Source: Roseospira navarrensis
GTDB lineage: Bacteria; Pseudomonadota; Alphaproteobacteria; Rhodospirillales; Rhodospirillaceae
Assembly: GCF_009601025.1 (NCBI RefSeq)
Contig: NZ_WIVE01000042.1
Location: 1 to 37,001 of the forward strand
Reading direction: 5' to 3'
DNA: 37,001 nucleotides
The position numbers were made by a program, and so were the translations under genes. Positions within the stretch are counted from its first letter, which is position 1. Every line of letters starts with the position of its first letter. This document shows, piece after piece, positions 30,801 to 37,001 of the stretch. Under the pieces are notes generated by a model, which saw only the letters and a program-made list of their open reading frames with translations, had not been told where the DNA came from and did not search any database.

Positions 30801-31106
30801 CGCGGCGCGATCGCGGAGCGGTTCGAGCGGGAGCGCCCCGGCAAGGGTGTGCCGCCGACCCTGCTGATGGTCACCGGCCCGTCCGCCGTCAAGGCGCCGC
30901 CGGTGCGCGACCGACGCCTGATGACCACGGGGCAGGCGCGCCTGCGGCTGGCCGAGGGCGCCTATCGGGTCAAGCCGCCCTCGCTCGACGCCCGCATGGG
31001 TCTGCTGAAGGAATACGGCTGGATGGGCCCGAGCCTGACGGGCGAGCAGGCGGAGCGCCTGAACCAGACCCTGCAGCGCCTGGGGCCCAGCGACGGGGTG
31101 TATTGA
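27804..31106 (+). CDS. Large exported DUF1549-like protein with CXXCH motif and ankyrin repeats
   Basis: A 1100-residue protein with a classic signal peptide at about 10-37 (RRPALLAAVFLLGLALGLGL, cleavage after AQA). The region 45-700 resembles DUF1549/DUF1553-type proteins: WSRLLLDNLQVQR, then a single c-type heme motif CLACH (Cys223, Cys226, His227), a WNLTENVFLADDWSLSSLLA segment and LLQSPQFMLTG near 660. Residues 690-840 form a cysteine-rich, then glycine/proline-rich linker with many CX3-9C spacings. Residues 914-1005 are about three ankyrin repeats (LLDAVRRGDGPAVTALLKDG, DREGRTALTIAAERRDTRIL, DARGLTAFEAARLARNPEAA). It follows the DUF1501 gene by 142 bp. It is probably a periplasmic or surface redox/binding protein, but function is unknown. 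The ankyrin fusion is unusual. Confidence 0.8.
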   Translation: MSQIAPSTHRRPALLAAVFLLGLALGLGLPTSSAQAQAAAFPEPIPDDNGDYAFAREVVPLLLGRKPRGALEVKLLGDIAALEGRAAMVKMLTRREEFYIHWSRLLLDNLQVQRAGQRRQASACFAEPMRRTSDGTPVFDGGSLARFIAAQDPATASEPVGGDGFNMADVILSALQEDDLSVVMRAHLFSMAMARGRFTSPERARATVGTTFTHVYLTRSIGCLACHNETFSVTGPGSGWDRLYAPPINLSGALFGAASGGMPTNTFNLFRSDQAETGGTGLRPWNIDASCVTDQQASDRVGYRALSPNGGAGVAFAGLSGDDLGVVALEDTLRQGIESYRTDGLLLTPSGGDAPPMPDDAAVAFAYQVAMTVVDHVWEDLTGERLTIALYFPRNEAQRDALWNLTENVFLADDWSLSSLLATVLTSGYTNRRAPDNTVNDTYVLPMILDPWVAKDPRLPDSAFDDPNDPRLFHNGQGEVIHRHAPLTLLTMVSRALDWPDPNPYGGSGYPSSSFMRDIGQFWSQDRTGTRGVDFQSLLAWEATLGTCEKPPGVSTDWIDRLMDAIAVYDAENPYRPLILEDVILTLKDWVIQQGWIEDTAAQDTGLAEIAALSAVFSADTSLTVPMTAPTTLFTPADLEGKLREVCGALLQSPQFMLTGISAARPLEIPRLRVCNEPDDCSYQEMCESYADTLADASRYIDCLEDDVVPGSGPGVADRGDPCRVTVSVGGHQVLRVLNICEFVPNPLIECLRGDLPGLGGGGVPGPIRLGNDCRPDIPRCDPRCSIGAQAGGGLPGLEGGPRDGPGGLLGGGELGLPCCGGGGMRPFDRLDPETLLGWLEGAEILTARGAGILPRGKDVVLPLEPGTRLSFGDILVLPPEATVEARGPAGRVVLGGAGGGPEGMRPGLRPKDLSLLDAVRRGDGPAVTALLKDGANPLSVDREGRTALTIAAERRDTRILRELLQRGTSIGRPDARGLTAFEAARLARNPEAARLLERRGAIAERFERERPGKGVPPTLLMVTGPSAVKAPPVRDRRLMTTGQARLRLAEGAYRVKPPSLDARMGLLKEYGWMGPSLTGEQAERLNQTLQRLGPSDGVY

Positions 31107-31157
31107 GGCCGACTCGGGCGTCGGCCTCGCCGGCGGCGTTCACCCCCGGCACACCAG

Positions 31158-31190
31158 AAACCCGGCCGCTTCGAACGACGGCCGGGTTTT
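31158..31190. terminator. Bidirectional Rho-independent terminator
   Basis: AAACCCGGCCG (31158-31168) and CGGCCGGGTTT (31179-31189) are exact complements around a ten-base loop, with T on the right and A on the left. It sits between the convergent genes ending at 31106 and 31223 and should serve both. Confidence 0.88.
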
Positions 31191-31222
31191 CTGCACAGGC
31201 AAAGAAGACGGACGGTCGCGGA

Positions 31223-31531
31223 TCAGGCCGCGGCCTTGGCCCACAGGGCGTCGAACGGCAGCGGCTCGTACAGGCGGCCCAGGGCGTCGGCCAGCACGTC
31301 GCGGCGCACCCCGAGGACCATCGCCCAGCGGCCCATTTCGTGCGCGGGCAGGCGGATGTGTCCGGCTTCCACGTCGGCGACGAAGGCTTCGGTCACGCTC
31401 AGCAGTTGCTCGGCCAGTTCGGTCCGGGTGATCTCGCGCCCCTGGCGGAGCTGGCGGAGATAGGTCCCCCCGGCACGCAGGTTCGCCCGCGCCTCCGGGG
31501 TCAACAAAACGCCCTCAACGGTCATGCCCAC
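31223..31531 (-). CDS. Small XRE-type helix-turn-helix protein
   Basis: A 102-residue protein whose middle, YLRQLRQGREITRTELAEQLLSVTEAFVADVEAGHIRLP, follows the XRE/Cro helix-turn-helix pattern, with ITRTELAEQL as the first helices and VEAGHIRLP as the usual exit. The GTG at 31531 has AGGAGG eight bases upstream and is preferred. An ATG at 31525, two codons later, is the alternative, and longer readings are not supported. The tail ALGRLYEPLPFDALWA is a short helical extension. No antitoxin-like partner toxin is adjacent. It probably regulates its own or nearby genes. The target is unknown. Confidence 0.75.
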   Translation of the reverse strand: MGMTVEGVLLTPEARANLRAGGTYLRQLRQGREITRTELAEQLLSVTEAFVADVEAGHIRLPAHEMGRWAMVLGVRRDVLADALGRLYEPLPFDALWAKAAA

Positions 31532-31778
31532 GGTATCATCCTCCTCGGCGTCTCTCGCAAGTGTGCGGCGGGCCCGGCACGGCCTCGGCGGATGAGGCCG
31601 CGTGCGGGGCGCGCCCCGCCCAGGGTCCGGCATCAACGGGCCGGCCGCGGGCGAACGCATGAACAGGCCGGACACGCACGCGCGCCGGCCGAATACTGAA
31701 CCCCGACAGTCAACATGGCGAACCGTGGGGATGATCATCTGTAACGTGGAACCGAAGCCTAACGGACGGGCGGGCCGG

Positions 31779-31796
31779 ATGTCACCGAACTGTCAT
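31779..31796 (+). promoter_or_regulatory. Pho-box-like direct repeat in the 31532-32055 spacer
   Basis: ATGTCAC-CGAA-CTGTCAT has two 7-base units with an 11-base period, as in PhoB sites. The 524-bp spacer also has a TTGACA at 31905-31910 and a CCGCAA/TTGCGG hairpin at 31914-31930, but no convincing -10 or gene. The assignment is weak, and the site could serve either divergent neighbour. Confidence 0.3.
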
Positions 31797-32055
31797 GCAT
31801 AGCTGACATGCAGCCGAAACATCCTGGGCCCGGAGCCATCCGGGTCCGGAGACGGTCCGCCGGTCCCCAAAACGACCGGCCGACGTCAAAAATCTGACAG
31901 AAATTTGACAAGCCCGCAATTCTTTTGCGGATGCGAAAAAGGGTCTATGCCGTTCGGCGGAGACGCTGTGCGAACCACCATGGGCGGACACGTGACCGGA
32001 TCTGTCATTGCTGCGCGGCACGATATCCGGGTCGTTGTTGATCCGGAGATGTCCG

Positions 32056-32481
32056 ATGCCCCCGCTTTCCGTCTCCCGCCGCCGCCTTTTCGAAGGCGCG
32101 GCCTCTTTCGGTCTTGGCGCCGTCGTGCCGGCGCCCGCCGTGGCCTCGATCGTCCCCGGCGCCCCGCCCCGCTGGTTGCCCCTGATCGAAACCCACGTGG
32201 CCGGCACCGCCTATTACGAGGCGGCCCGGGTCCGGGACAGCCTGCATCCGGGGGACGCCCTGGTGCTGAAGCGCGAGCCGTCCAACCCGCACGATGCCCG
32301 CGCCATCGAGGTCTTCACGGCCCAGGGTGTGAAGCTCGGCTACGTACCCCGGGTCCGCAACCCGCCGTTCGCGGCCCTGATGGACGACGGCCAGGCGCTG
32401 CGGGCCACGGTGGCGGCCGTGCATCCGCCGGGCTGGAACGCGATCCGGTTCACCATCGCGCTGCGGGTGCCAGCGGGGTGA
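32056..32481 (+). CDS. HIRAN-domain protein with Tat-like signal sequence
   Basis: A 141-residue protein. The N-terminus SRRRLFEGAASFGLGAVVPA has arginines followed by a moderately hydrophobic stretch and resembles a twin-arginine signal. Residues about 45-125 are a HIRAN domain: THVAGTAYYEAARV, LHPGDALVLKREPSNPHDARAIEVF, GVKLGYVPRVRNPPFAALMDDG. HIRAN domains bind DNA ends in helicase-linked proteins, but small stand-alone versions in bacteria have no settled role. The ATG at 32056 has GGAG eight bases upstream. It ends 17 bp from the convergent nitrilase gene. Export of such a domain would be unexpected, so the signal should be tested. Confidence 0.82.
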   Translation: MPPLSVSRRRLFEGAASFGLGAVVPAPAVASIVPGAPPRWLPLIETHVAGTAYYEAARVRDSLHPGDALVLKREPSNPHDARAIEVFTAQGVKLGYVPRVRNPPFAALMDDGQALRATVAAVHPPGWNAIRFTIALRVPAG

Positions 32482-32498
32482 GGGGTGGGCGCGTCGCA

Positions 32499-33353
32499 TT
32501 AAGGTCCCTGGAACGTCCGGTCGTGGGTCAGGGCGGGGATGCGGCGGCGCGCCTCGGCCACCTGGGCGGGGTCGATGGTGACGTGCAGGATCTCGAAATC
32601 CGCCTCGCCCGCGTCGGCCAGCACCTGCCCCCAGGGATCGACCACCAGCGCATGGCCATAGGTGCGCCGGTCGTGGGGATGCACGCCGCACTGCGCCGAG
32701 GCCAGGACATAACTTCCGGTCTCGATGGCGCGGGCGCGCAACAGCACGTGCCAGTGCGCCTCGCCCGTCGGCACGGTGAACGCGGCCGGCACCGAGAGCA
32801 CCTCGGCCCCCGCCTGAGCCAGGGCGCGGTGCAGGTACGGGAACCGCACATCGTAGCACACGGTCAGGCCGAGCCGGGTCCACGGCAGATCGGCCACCAC
32901 GGCGCGGTCGCCGGGCTGGAAGGTGTCCGACTCGCGATAGCTTTCCGACTCGCTCAGGTCCACGTCGAACATGTGGATCTTGTCGTAACGGGCGGCCACC
33001 GACCCGTCCGGGGCGATCAGGAAGGCCCGGTTGGCGGCCCGGCCGTCGTCCATCAGGATGCCCAGCGTGCCGGCGTTGATCCAGGCGCCCGTTTCCCGCG
33101 CCACGTCGCGGAAGGCGGCCAGCGCCGGGTGGTCCGGCTCCCGCCGGGCCTGACGCAACACGTTGTCGCGGCCGAGCTCCATCATGGCCACGTTCTCGGG
33201 CAGCATGACGATCTCGGCCCCGCCGGCGCGCGCGCGGCGGACGGCATCCAGGGCGCGCCAGATGTTGTGGTCCATGTCGTTGCCGGCGTTGACCTGCACC
33301 ACGGCGGCGCGGAACGGGCGGCGGTCGGCGAACTGCCCCGGGGCGGCCATCAT
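32499..33353 (-). CDS. Carbon-nitrogen hydrolase (Nit1/Nit2-like amidase)
   Basis: A 284-residue nitrilase-superfamily amidase with the complete catalytic triad: Glu53 in MLPENVAM, Lys125 in RYDKIHMFDVDL, and Cys166 in TVCYDVRFPYLHRAL. The KIHMFDVDL and CYDVRFP forms are those of the Nit branch, whose members act on deaminated glutathione or omega-amides of keto acids. The gene overlaps glutaredoxin 3 at 33350-33353 in ATGA style and is co-transcribed with it, which agrees with a glutathione-linked role. This grxC-nitrilase pair is common in alphaproteobacteria. A second ATG at 33350 is an alternative start. Confidence 0.9.
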   Translation of the reverse strand: MMAAPGQFADRRPFRAAVVQVNAGNDMDHNIWRALDAVRRARAGGAEIVMLPENVAMMELGRDNVLRQARREPDHPALAAFRDVARETGAWINAGTLGILMDDGRAANRAFLIAPDGSVAARYDKIHMFDVDLSESESYRESDTFQPGDRAVVADLPWTRLGLTVCYDVRFPYLHRALAQAGAEVLSVPAAFTVPTGEAHWHVLLRARAIETGSYVLASAQCGVHPHDRRTYGHALVVDPWGQVLADAGEADFEILHVTIDPAQVAEARRRIPALTHDRTFQGP

Positions 33354-33616
33354 GAGGCCTGCGCGCGCAGCATGGGATCCAGGCCGCCCTGGCCGTCCAG
33401 CGCATACAACTCGTCGCAGCCGCCGATGTGCCGGCCGTCGATGAAGATTTGCGGCACGGTGCGGGCGCCGCCGGCGCGATCGACCATTTCGGCGCGCTTG
33501 CCCGGGTTCAGCATCACGTTGTGCTCGGTATAGGCCGCCCCCTTGCGCTGCAGAAGCTGCTTGGCGCGGTGGCAGAACGGGCAGATGGGGGTGGTGTACA
33601 GTTCCACGTGGGCCAT
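33350..33616 (-). CDS. grxC: Glutaredoxin 3
   Basis: An 88-residue dithiol glutaredoxin with the active site CPFC (Cys12, Cys15), the TVPQIFIDGRHIGGCDEL region that binds glutathione (cis-Pro after Val), and normal length for GrxC. It reduces protein disulfides and glutathione mixed disulfides in the cytoplasm. It starts at the ATG at 33616 and is followed by an overlapping nitrilase gene. The 177-bp divergent space to the next gene contains no clear promoter that I can call. Confidence 0.93.
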   Translation of the reverse strand: MAHVELYTTPICPFCHRAKQLLQRKGAAYTEHNVMLNPGKRAEMVDRAGGARTVPQIFIDGRHIGGCDELYALDGQGGLDPMLRAQAS

Positions 33617-33793
33617 GGCGGTCTCTCGTCGGTCAGAGGACGGAACGGTGTGCTCCGCATGTTGGCGGTCGGGGCCGACGGGTCAAGCGATCGGGCGGAC
33701 GCAACCGGATCGGCGGATTTCATTCCCGGCCCGACTAGGGTACCATGCCACCGTCGCAGAAGCGCGCAGTCCGCAGCAGGGAGGCCCTCGGTC

Positions 33794-35812
33794 GTGAAAC
33801 TGCCTGGCATATCCAAGGGGCGCCGGACGGGTCGGTCCAGGGACCCGCTGGGCGATCCGTTCGCGGTGCCATCGGGGGGCGTTGATCCGCTGGACGACGA
33901 CGACGCACCGCCCCCGGGCTACGACCCCGATCTGGCCATTCCGCGCACCCCGCCGCCGACCCGCCCCGACGTGGACCTGGACATCGACGACGCCCTGGGC
34001 GGACCCGACCACGGCGCGGGCAAGGCCCCGAGCGCGATCGCCCGTCTGTTCGGCGCGGGCCGCGGGGCCCGGGGGGGCAGCGGCGACGACCCGTTGTCCG
34101 GCCTCACCGACATCGACGGCGCCCCGCTGCGCGCCCGCGCGGGCGGCCGCCGGGGCCTGATCGCGGCGGCGGTGGCGCTCGCCGTGGCGGGCGGCGGGTA
34201 CGGCCTGTACGCGGCCGGCGTGTTCGGCGGCGGCGCATCCGCGCCGGAGTCGGTCCCCATGGCCGCGACCGATGCGCCGGACGAGAGCGGGGCGATCTAT
34301 GTCGAGCCCGGCCGGGTGCTGATGACTCTGCCGCCCCTGACCGAACCCGCGCCCGTGATGGCCGACGCCACCGCCGCCACCGACCGTTCGGCCGCGCGCC
34401 GCCCCTGGCTCAACGGGGGCAGCCAGGCCGAGGGGCAGGCTCCGGGGCAGGTTCAGGACCAGCCGGCCGGACAGAGCGCGCCGGCTCCGGACGAGGCCGC
34501 TCAGGCGCAGGCCGACACCGCGCCGGACGCGGCGCCCGCAACCCCGGCGGCCGCCGAGGCCGCGCCGGATCCCGGCCCCGAGACGCAGACGGCGGACGCC
34601 GGCCCGGCGGTGCCGACCATGGATCTGTCGGAGCCTCCCGCCGCAACCATGGACCCGTCGCCCGCCGACCCGTCGCCCACCGACCCATCGCCCGCCGACC
34701 CGATGTCCGACACCATGGCCGACGAGGACGGCACCGGGGAAACCCCCGCGCGGGAGGGGGTCCGCGCCCGCGTCGATCTGGCCGCGCCGGACCTCGACCT
34801 GCCGGACGTCCCGGGCGTGCTGCCCGTGCCGGACGGCGTGCGCTCGCCCGCCGAGCCGGACACGCCCAACCGCCTGAACGGCGCGCCGCCGGTGCCGTCC
34901 TACGCCCTGATCCCCGTGGCGGCGGGGACCAAGGGCAATCCGCTGCGCCCGGCCCCGGTGCCCGCGCTGCAGACCAGCGGGCCCTACGGCATGATGCCCC
35001 GCATCGGCGAGGACGGCACGCTGCCCTGGCAGGTCTACGCCGCGCCCGACCCCGCGCCGGGCGACCGCCCGGCGGTGGCGATCGTGGTCAAGGGCCTGGG
35101 CATGATGGCCGACGCGCTGGAGGCCGCCGCCACCAAGCTGCCGCCCGAGGTCACGCTGTCGTTCTCGCCCTACACGCCGGAGCTGAGCGACCGCATGGTG
35201 ATCGCCCGCCGGTCCGGTCACGAAACCATGATCGACCTGCCCATGGAGCGGGAGTCGTTCCCCGCCAACGACCCTGGGCCGCTCGGCCTGCTGACCATGC
35301 TGCCGCCGCCGGAGACCCTGGACCGCATGCAGCAACTGATGGCCCAGGCCAACGGCTATGTCGGCGTGCTGGCGGACGGCGATGGCCGGTTTGCGGCCTC
35401 GCCCGAGAACATGGAGGTGGTGCTCAAGGCTCTGCGCCAGTCCGGGCTGCTGTACGTCCATCAGGGCTCCACCCGGTCGCTGGCCGCCAATCTGCGGTCC
35501 CTGCCGGCGCTGACCGCCGTGGATGTGGTGGTGGACCGGCGCGGCTTCGCCGAAAGCATCGAGGCCCGGCTGGACTACCTCACCCGGCTCGCCCAGGCGC
35601 GCGGCACGGCGGTGGGCGTGATGCGGGCCTCGCCGCTGGGGTTCACCAAGCTGCGGGAGTGGATCGAAACCCTGGAGGCGGCGGGCGTGGCCCTGGTGCC
35701 CGTCTCGGCCGTGGTGCGCCGCTCCGGCGGCGCGGCGGCGCCCGAGGGCCCGGCGACCCCGCCCCCGACCCGCGAGTCCAGCGCCGAACACGGAGCGGCC
35801 GACCATGGCTGA
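33794..35812 (+). CDS. Divergent polysaccharide deacetylase family protein (YibQ-like)
   Basis: A 672-residue membrane-anchored protein. A cytoplasmic acidic/proline-rich N-terminus (1-118) precedes one helix at about 121-143 ([22 protein letters not shown]). A long Ala/Pro/Asp-rich linker to about 400 follows. The deacetylase domain is at 423-650 ([76 protein letters not shown]). Members of this family lack most metal ligands of true deacetylases. Note VKGLG where IDDLG is more usual. The GTG at 33794 has GGAGG nine bases upstream. It overlaps rppH by eight bases, the usual order in the class, though the EnvC/CtpA genes that often precede it are absent here. The role is cell-envelope related, activity unknown. 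Confidence 0.85.
   Translation: MKLPGISKGRRTGRSRDPLGDPFAVPSGGVDPLDDDDAPPPGYDPDLAIPRTPPPTRPDVDLDIDDALGGPDHGAGKAPSAIARLFGAGRGARGGSGDDPLSGLTDIDGAPLRARAGGRRGLIAAAVALAVAGGGYGLYAAGVFGGGASAPESVPMAATDAPDESGAIYVEPGRVLMTLPPLTEPAPVMADATAATDRSAARRPWLNGGSQAEGQAPGQVQDQPAGQSAPAPDEAAQAQADTAPDAAPATPAAAEAAPDPGPETQTADAGPAVPTMDLSEPPAATMDPSPADPSPTDPSPADPMSDTMADEDGTGETPAREGVRARVDLAAPDLDLPDVPGVLPVPDGVRSPAEPDTPNRLNGAPPVPSYALIPVAAGTKGNPLRPAPVPALQTSGPYGMMPRIGEDGTLPWQVYAAPDPAPGDRPAVAIVVKGLGMMADALEAAATKLPPEVTLSFSPYTPELSDRMVIARRSGHETMIDLPMERESFPANDPGPLGLLTMLPPPETLDRMQQLMAQANGYVGVLADGDGRFAASPENMEVVLKALRQSGLLYVHQGSTRSLAANLRSLPALTAVDVVVDRRGFAESIEARLDYLTRLAQARGTAVGVMRASPLGFTKLREWIETLEAAGVALVPVSAVVRRSGGAAAPEGPATPPPTRESSAEHGAADHG
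34652..34696 (+). repeat. Three 15-bp tandem repeats inside the YibQ-like gene
   Basis: GACCCGTCGCCCGCC occurs three times with one to two changes, encoding DPSP(A/T) repeats in the linker. Length is a multiple of three, so copy-number change would keep the frame and only alter linker length. Confidence 0.85.
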
Positions 35813-36317
35813 CGGAGCCCCGAACACGGAGGGCCGCTACCGGCGCGGCGTCGGCGTCATGCTGGTGAATGCCGACGGGCTGGTCTTCGTCGCCCAGCGC
35901 ATCGACTTCAAAAGCGACGCCTGGCAGATGCCCCAGGGGGGCATCGACAAGGGCGAGGACCCGCTGGCGACCGCCCGCCGCGAGCTGGAAGAAGAGACCG
36001 GCATTCCGCCCCACCTGACCGAGGTCCTCGCCGAGACGGACGGCTGGCTGCGCTACGACCTGCCGGAGGATCTGCGCGCCAAGCTGTGGCGCGGGCGCTT
36101 CCGGGGCCAGGAGCAGAAGTGGTACCTCATGCGCTTCCTGGGCCGGGATGAGGACGTCAACCTGGAGACGGAGCACCCCGAGTTCTCCGCCTGGCAGTGG
36201 GTGCCGCCGGCGCGCACGATGGACCTGATCGTGCCCTTCAAGCGCACCCTGTACGGTCTGGTCCTGGAGGCGTTCGGCCCGACTCTCGCCCGCCTGCGCG
36301 CGGATGCCGACGCCTGA
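35805..36317 (+). CDS. rppH: RNA pyrophosphohydrolase RppH
   Basis: A 170-residue Nudix protein that removes pyrophosphate from 5'-triphosphate mRNA and so starts 5'-end-dependent decay. The Nudix box begins at Gly45 and ends RELEEETGI (59-67). [11 protein letters not shown], the WQMPQGGID segment and [13 protein letters not shown] are RppH-specific. The ATG at 35805 lies inside the end of the YibQ-like gene and gives an eight-base overlap. The stop overlaps the next gene by 14 bases. Length and motifs are typical of alphaproteobacterial RppH. Confidence 0.93.
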   Translation: MADGAPNTEGRYRRGVGVMLVNADGLVFVAQRIDFKSDAWQMPQGGIDKGEDPLATARRELEEETGIPPHLTEVLAETDGWLRYDLPEDLRAKLWRGRFRGQEQKWYLMRFLGRDEDVNLETEHPEFSAWQWVPPARTMDLIVPFKRTLYGLVLEAFGPTLARLRADADA

Positions 36318-36771
36318 CGGCGCGCGTCCCCTTGTGATCGGTGTCGGCCAGCCGGACCGGGGCGACGACGCGCTGGGGCTTGCGGCGCTGGCGCGGCTGG
36401 AGGGCGAGGCCTGGGGCGGCGTGGACCGGGTGGCCCACCACGGCGAGGGCCTGGGCCTGATCGCGCTGTGGGAGGACCGGGCGCGCGTCGTGCTGCTGGA
36501 CGCCATGGACGCGGGCAAACCGCCCGGCGCCCTGTTGCGTTTTACCCCTGACAGCGGCCCCCTGATGGCCCGGGCGTTCCGCACGTCGTCCCATGCCTTC
36601 GGCGTGGCGGAGGCGGTGGAGACGGCCCGCGTGCTCGGCCGCCTGCCGGCCTCGCTTGTGCTGCTGGGGGTGCAGGGCGCGGCCTGGGACCTGGGCGCGC
36701 CGCTGTCCGCCCCGGTGGCGAATGCTCTGCCGGGGCTGATTGACGAGGTAAAGCGGGCTTTGGCGCTGTAG
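36304..36771 (+). CDS. Hydrogenase maturation protease (HyaD/HycI family)
   Basis: A 155-residue aspartic-type endopeptidase that would clip the C-terminus of a [NiFe]-hydrogenase large subunit after nickel insertion. The family start [13 protein letters not shown] carries the first acidic nickel ligand (in GDD). [15 protein letters not shown] carries the second, and [21 protein letters not shown] the histidine. [16 protein letters not shown] near the C-terminus is also typical. It overlaps rppH by 14 bases, with the ATG at 36304. No hydrogenase subunits or hyp genes are in the window. The downstream 77 bp are AT-rich and end at the right-hand insertion sequence, so partner genes may have been separated by it. 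Confidence 0.85.
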   Translation: MPTPDGARPLVIGVGQPDRGDDALGLAALARLEGEAWGGVDRVAHHGEGLGLIALWEDRARVVLLDAMDAGKPPGALLRFTPDSGPLMARAFRTSSHAFGVAEAVETARVLGRLPASLVLLGVQGAAWDLGAPLSAPVANALPGLIDEVKRALAL

Positions 36772-36848
36772 CCGAACGCCCTACGTGAAAAAAAGTATTA
36801 AATGTCAGCGTTCTGTTGCAGCAGAGTATATAAAATGCTCCAAAAGGC

Positions 36849-37001
36849 TTATCCCTTTGCTTCCGGCGCGATCAACATATCGTAGGTGATGGGTCCTTTG
36901 GTGGTGACGGTGCCCAGTAGGGATCGAAAGGCTGCGTGCCGGGTGCGGCGGCGGTTGAAGCGGAAGACGAACTCATCGAGGTAGGCTTGCAGATGCTTGC
37001 G
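36849..37001 (-). mobile_element. 3' end of an IS1595/ISXO2-like transposase gene (right copy, partial)
   Basis: Fifty codons of the C-terminal part of a transposase read on the minus strand, including KHLQAYLDEFVFRFNRR and ending APEAKG with the stop at 36849-36851. This segment is diagnostic of the IS1595/ISXO2-like DDE family. Identity with the left copy covers 41 bp (36844-36884 against 37-77), and the copies differ by several bases further into the gene. Both gene ends point inward. Beyond 36844 towards the left the sequences diverge, which sets the approximate element border. The AT-rich 36772-36843 includes TTCTGTTGCAGCAG, but I cannot confirm it as a terminal repeat. Confidence 0.85.

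Noticed and set aside
29588-31699. A 703-codon plus-strand frame overlapping the ankyrin-tailed gene
   Set aside because: The other frame has the signal peptide, CXXCH and ankyrin repeats. This one is low-complexity Arg/Gly/Ala sequence and crosses the terminator.
34652-34696. Possible CRISPR-like repeat array
   Set aside because: It is a contiguous in-frame tandem repeat without spacers inside a coding linker.
1-37001. A defined composite transposon
   Set aside because: The two IS ends are inverted but not identical, and outer ends and target duplications are outside the window, so transposition as a unit cannot be shown.
1-37001. tRNA or rRNA genes
   Set aside because: I saw no TTCGANTC-type T-loop with matching acceptor stems and no rRNA-like sequence in any spacer.

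Overview
The window comes from a GC-rich alphaproteobacterium, most likely Rhodospirillales-like. The evidence is GC-rich coding with strong third-position bias, chained ATGA start/stop overlaps, a polysaccharide locus headed by a winged-helix regulator and an RfaH-type antiterminator, the yibQ-like/rppH pair and grxC/nitrilase pair seen in this class, and palindromic intergenic repeats of alphaproteobacterial type. The genus cannot be read from the sequence. A hydrogenase maturation protease suggests a hydrogenase elsewhere in the genome. Both ends lie inside related but non-identical IS1595/ISXO2-like transposase genes in inverted orientation, so the window may be one whole contig that broke at multicopy insertion sequences.

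Layout. (1) 1-17959, all genes on the minus strand: a long surface-polysaccharide operon read from right to left. It starts with a winged-helix regulator and an RfaH-like protein, then a predicted beta-propeller protein of unknown role. Next come a nonulosonic (sialic/legionaminic-type) acid set (NeuB, NeuC, NeuA) interleaved with a WbpP-like UDP-GlcNAc 4-epimerase, another SDR, a Nudix hydrolase and a nucleotide-sugar dehydrogenase. After these come an SDR, a NovU/TylCIII-type C-methyltransferase, a Gfo/Idh/MocA oxidoreductase, a TylF-type methyltransferase, a Wzx-type flippase, a GT-B glycosyltransferase, and an AT-richer sulfotransferase whose C-terminus has been replaced by IS sequence. 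(2) 18113-22047: phosphomannomutase and bifunctional ManC/PMI (GDP-mannose supply) on the plus strand, converging on an SDR of the WbpV/WreQ type. (3) 22623-24668: a multi-PAS diguanylate cyclase with intact GGEEF and I-site. (4) 24669-26068: mostly non-coding, holding dispersed palindromic repeats, a hypothetical gene, and a consensus -10 followed by a Fur-like palindrome with a strong Rho-independent terminator about 170 nt downstream. I read this last arrangement as a candidate iron-responsive small RNA. (5) 26069-31106: a Tat-exported DUF1501 protein and a 1100-residue exported DUF1549-like, single CXXCH, ankyrin-tailed protein. (6) 31223-36771: a small XRE regulator, a Tat-signal HIRAN protein, nitrilase plus glutaredoxin 3, a divergent polysaccharide deacetylase (YibQ-like), RppH and a hydrogenase maturation protease.

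The genes of regions 1 and 2 fit together as synthesis, modification (methylation, oxidation, sulfation) and export of an acidic glycan carrying a nonulosonic acid. The antiterminator is placed to let polymerase traverse an approximately 17-kb operon that contains a perfect 28-bp inverted repeat. At least five kinds of palindromic dispersed repeat lie in the spacers, and two of them are present as recognisable copies within the window.
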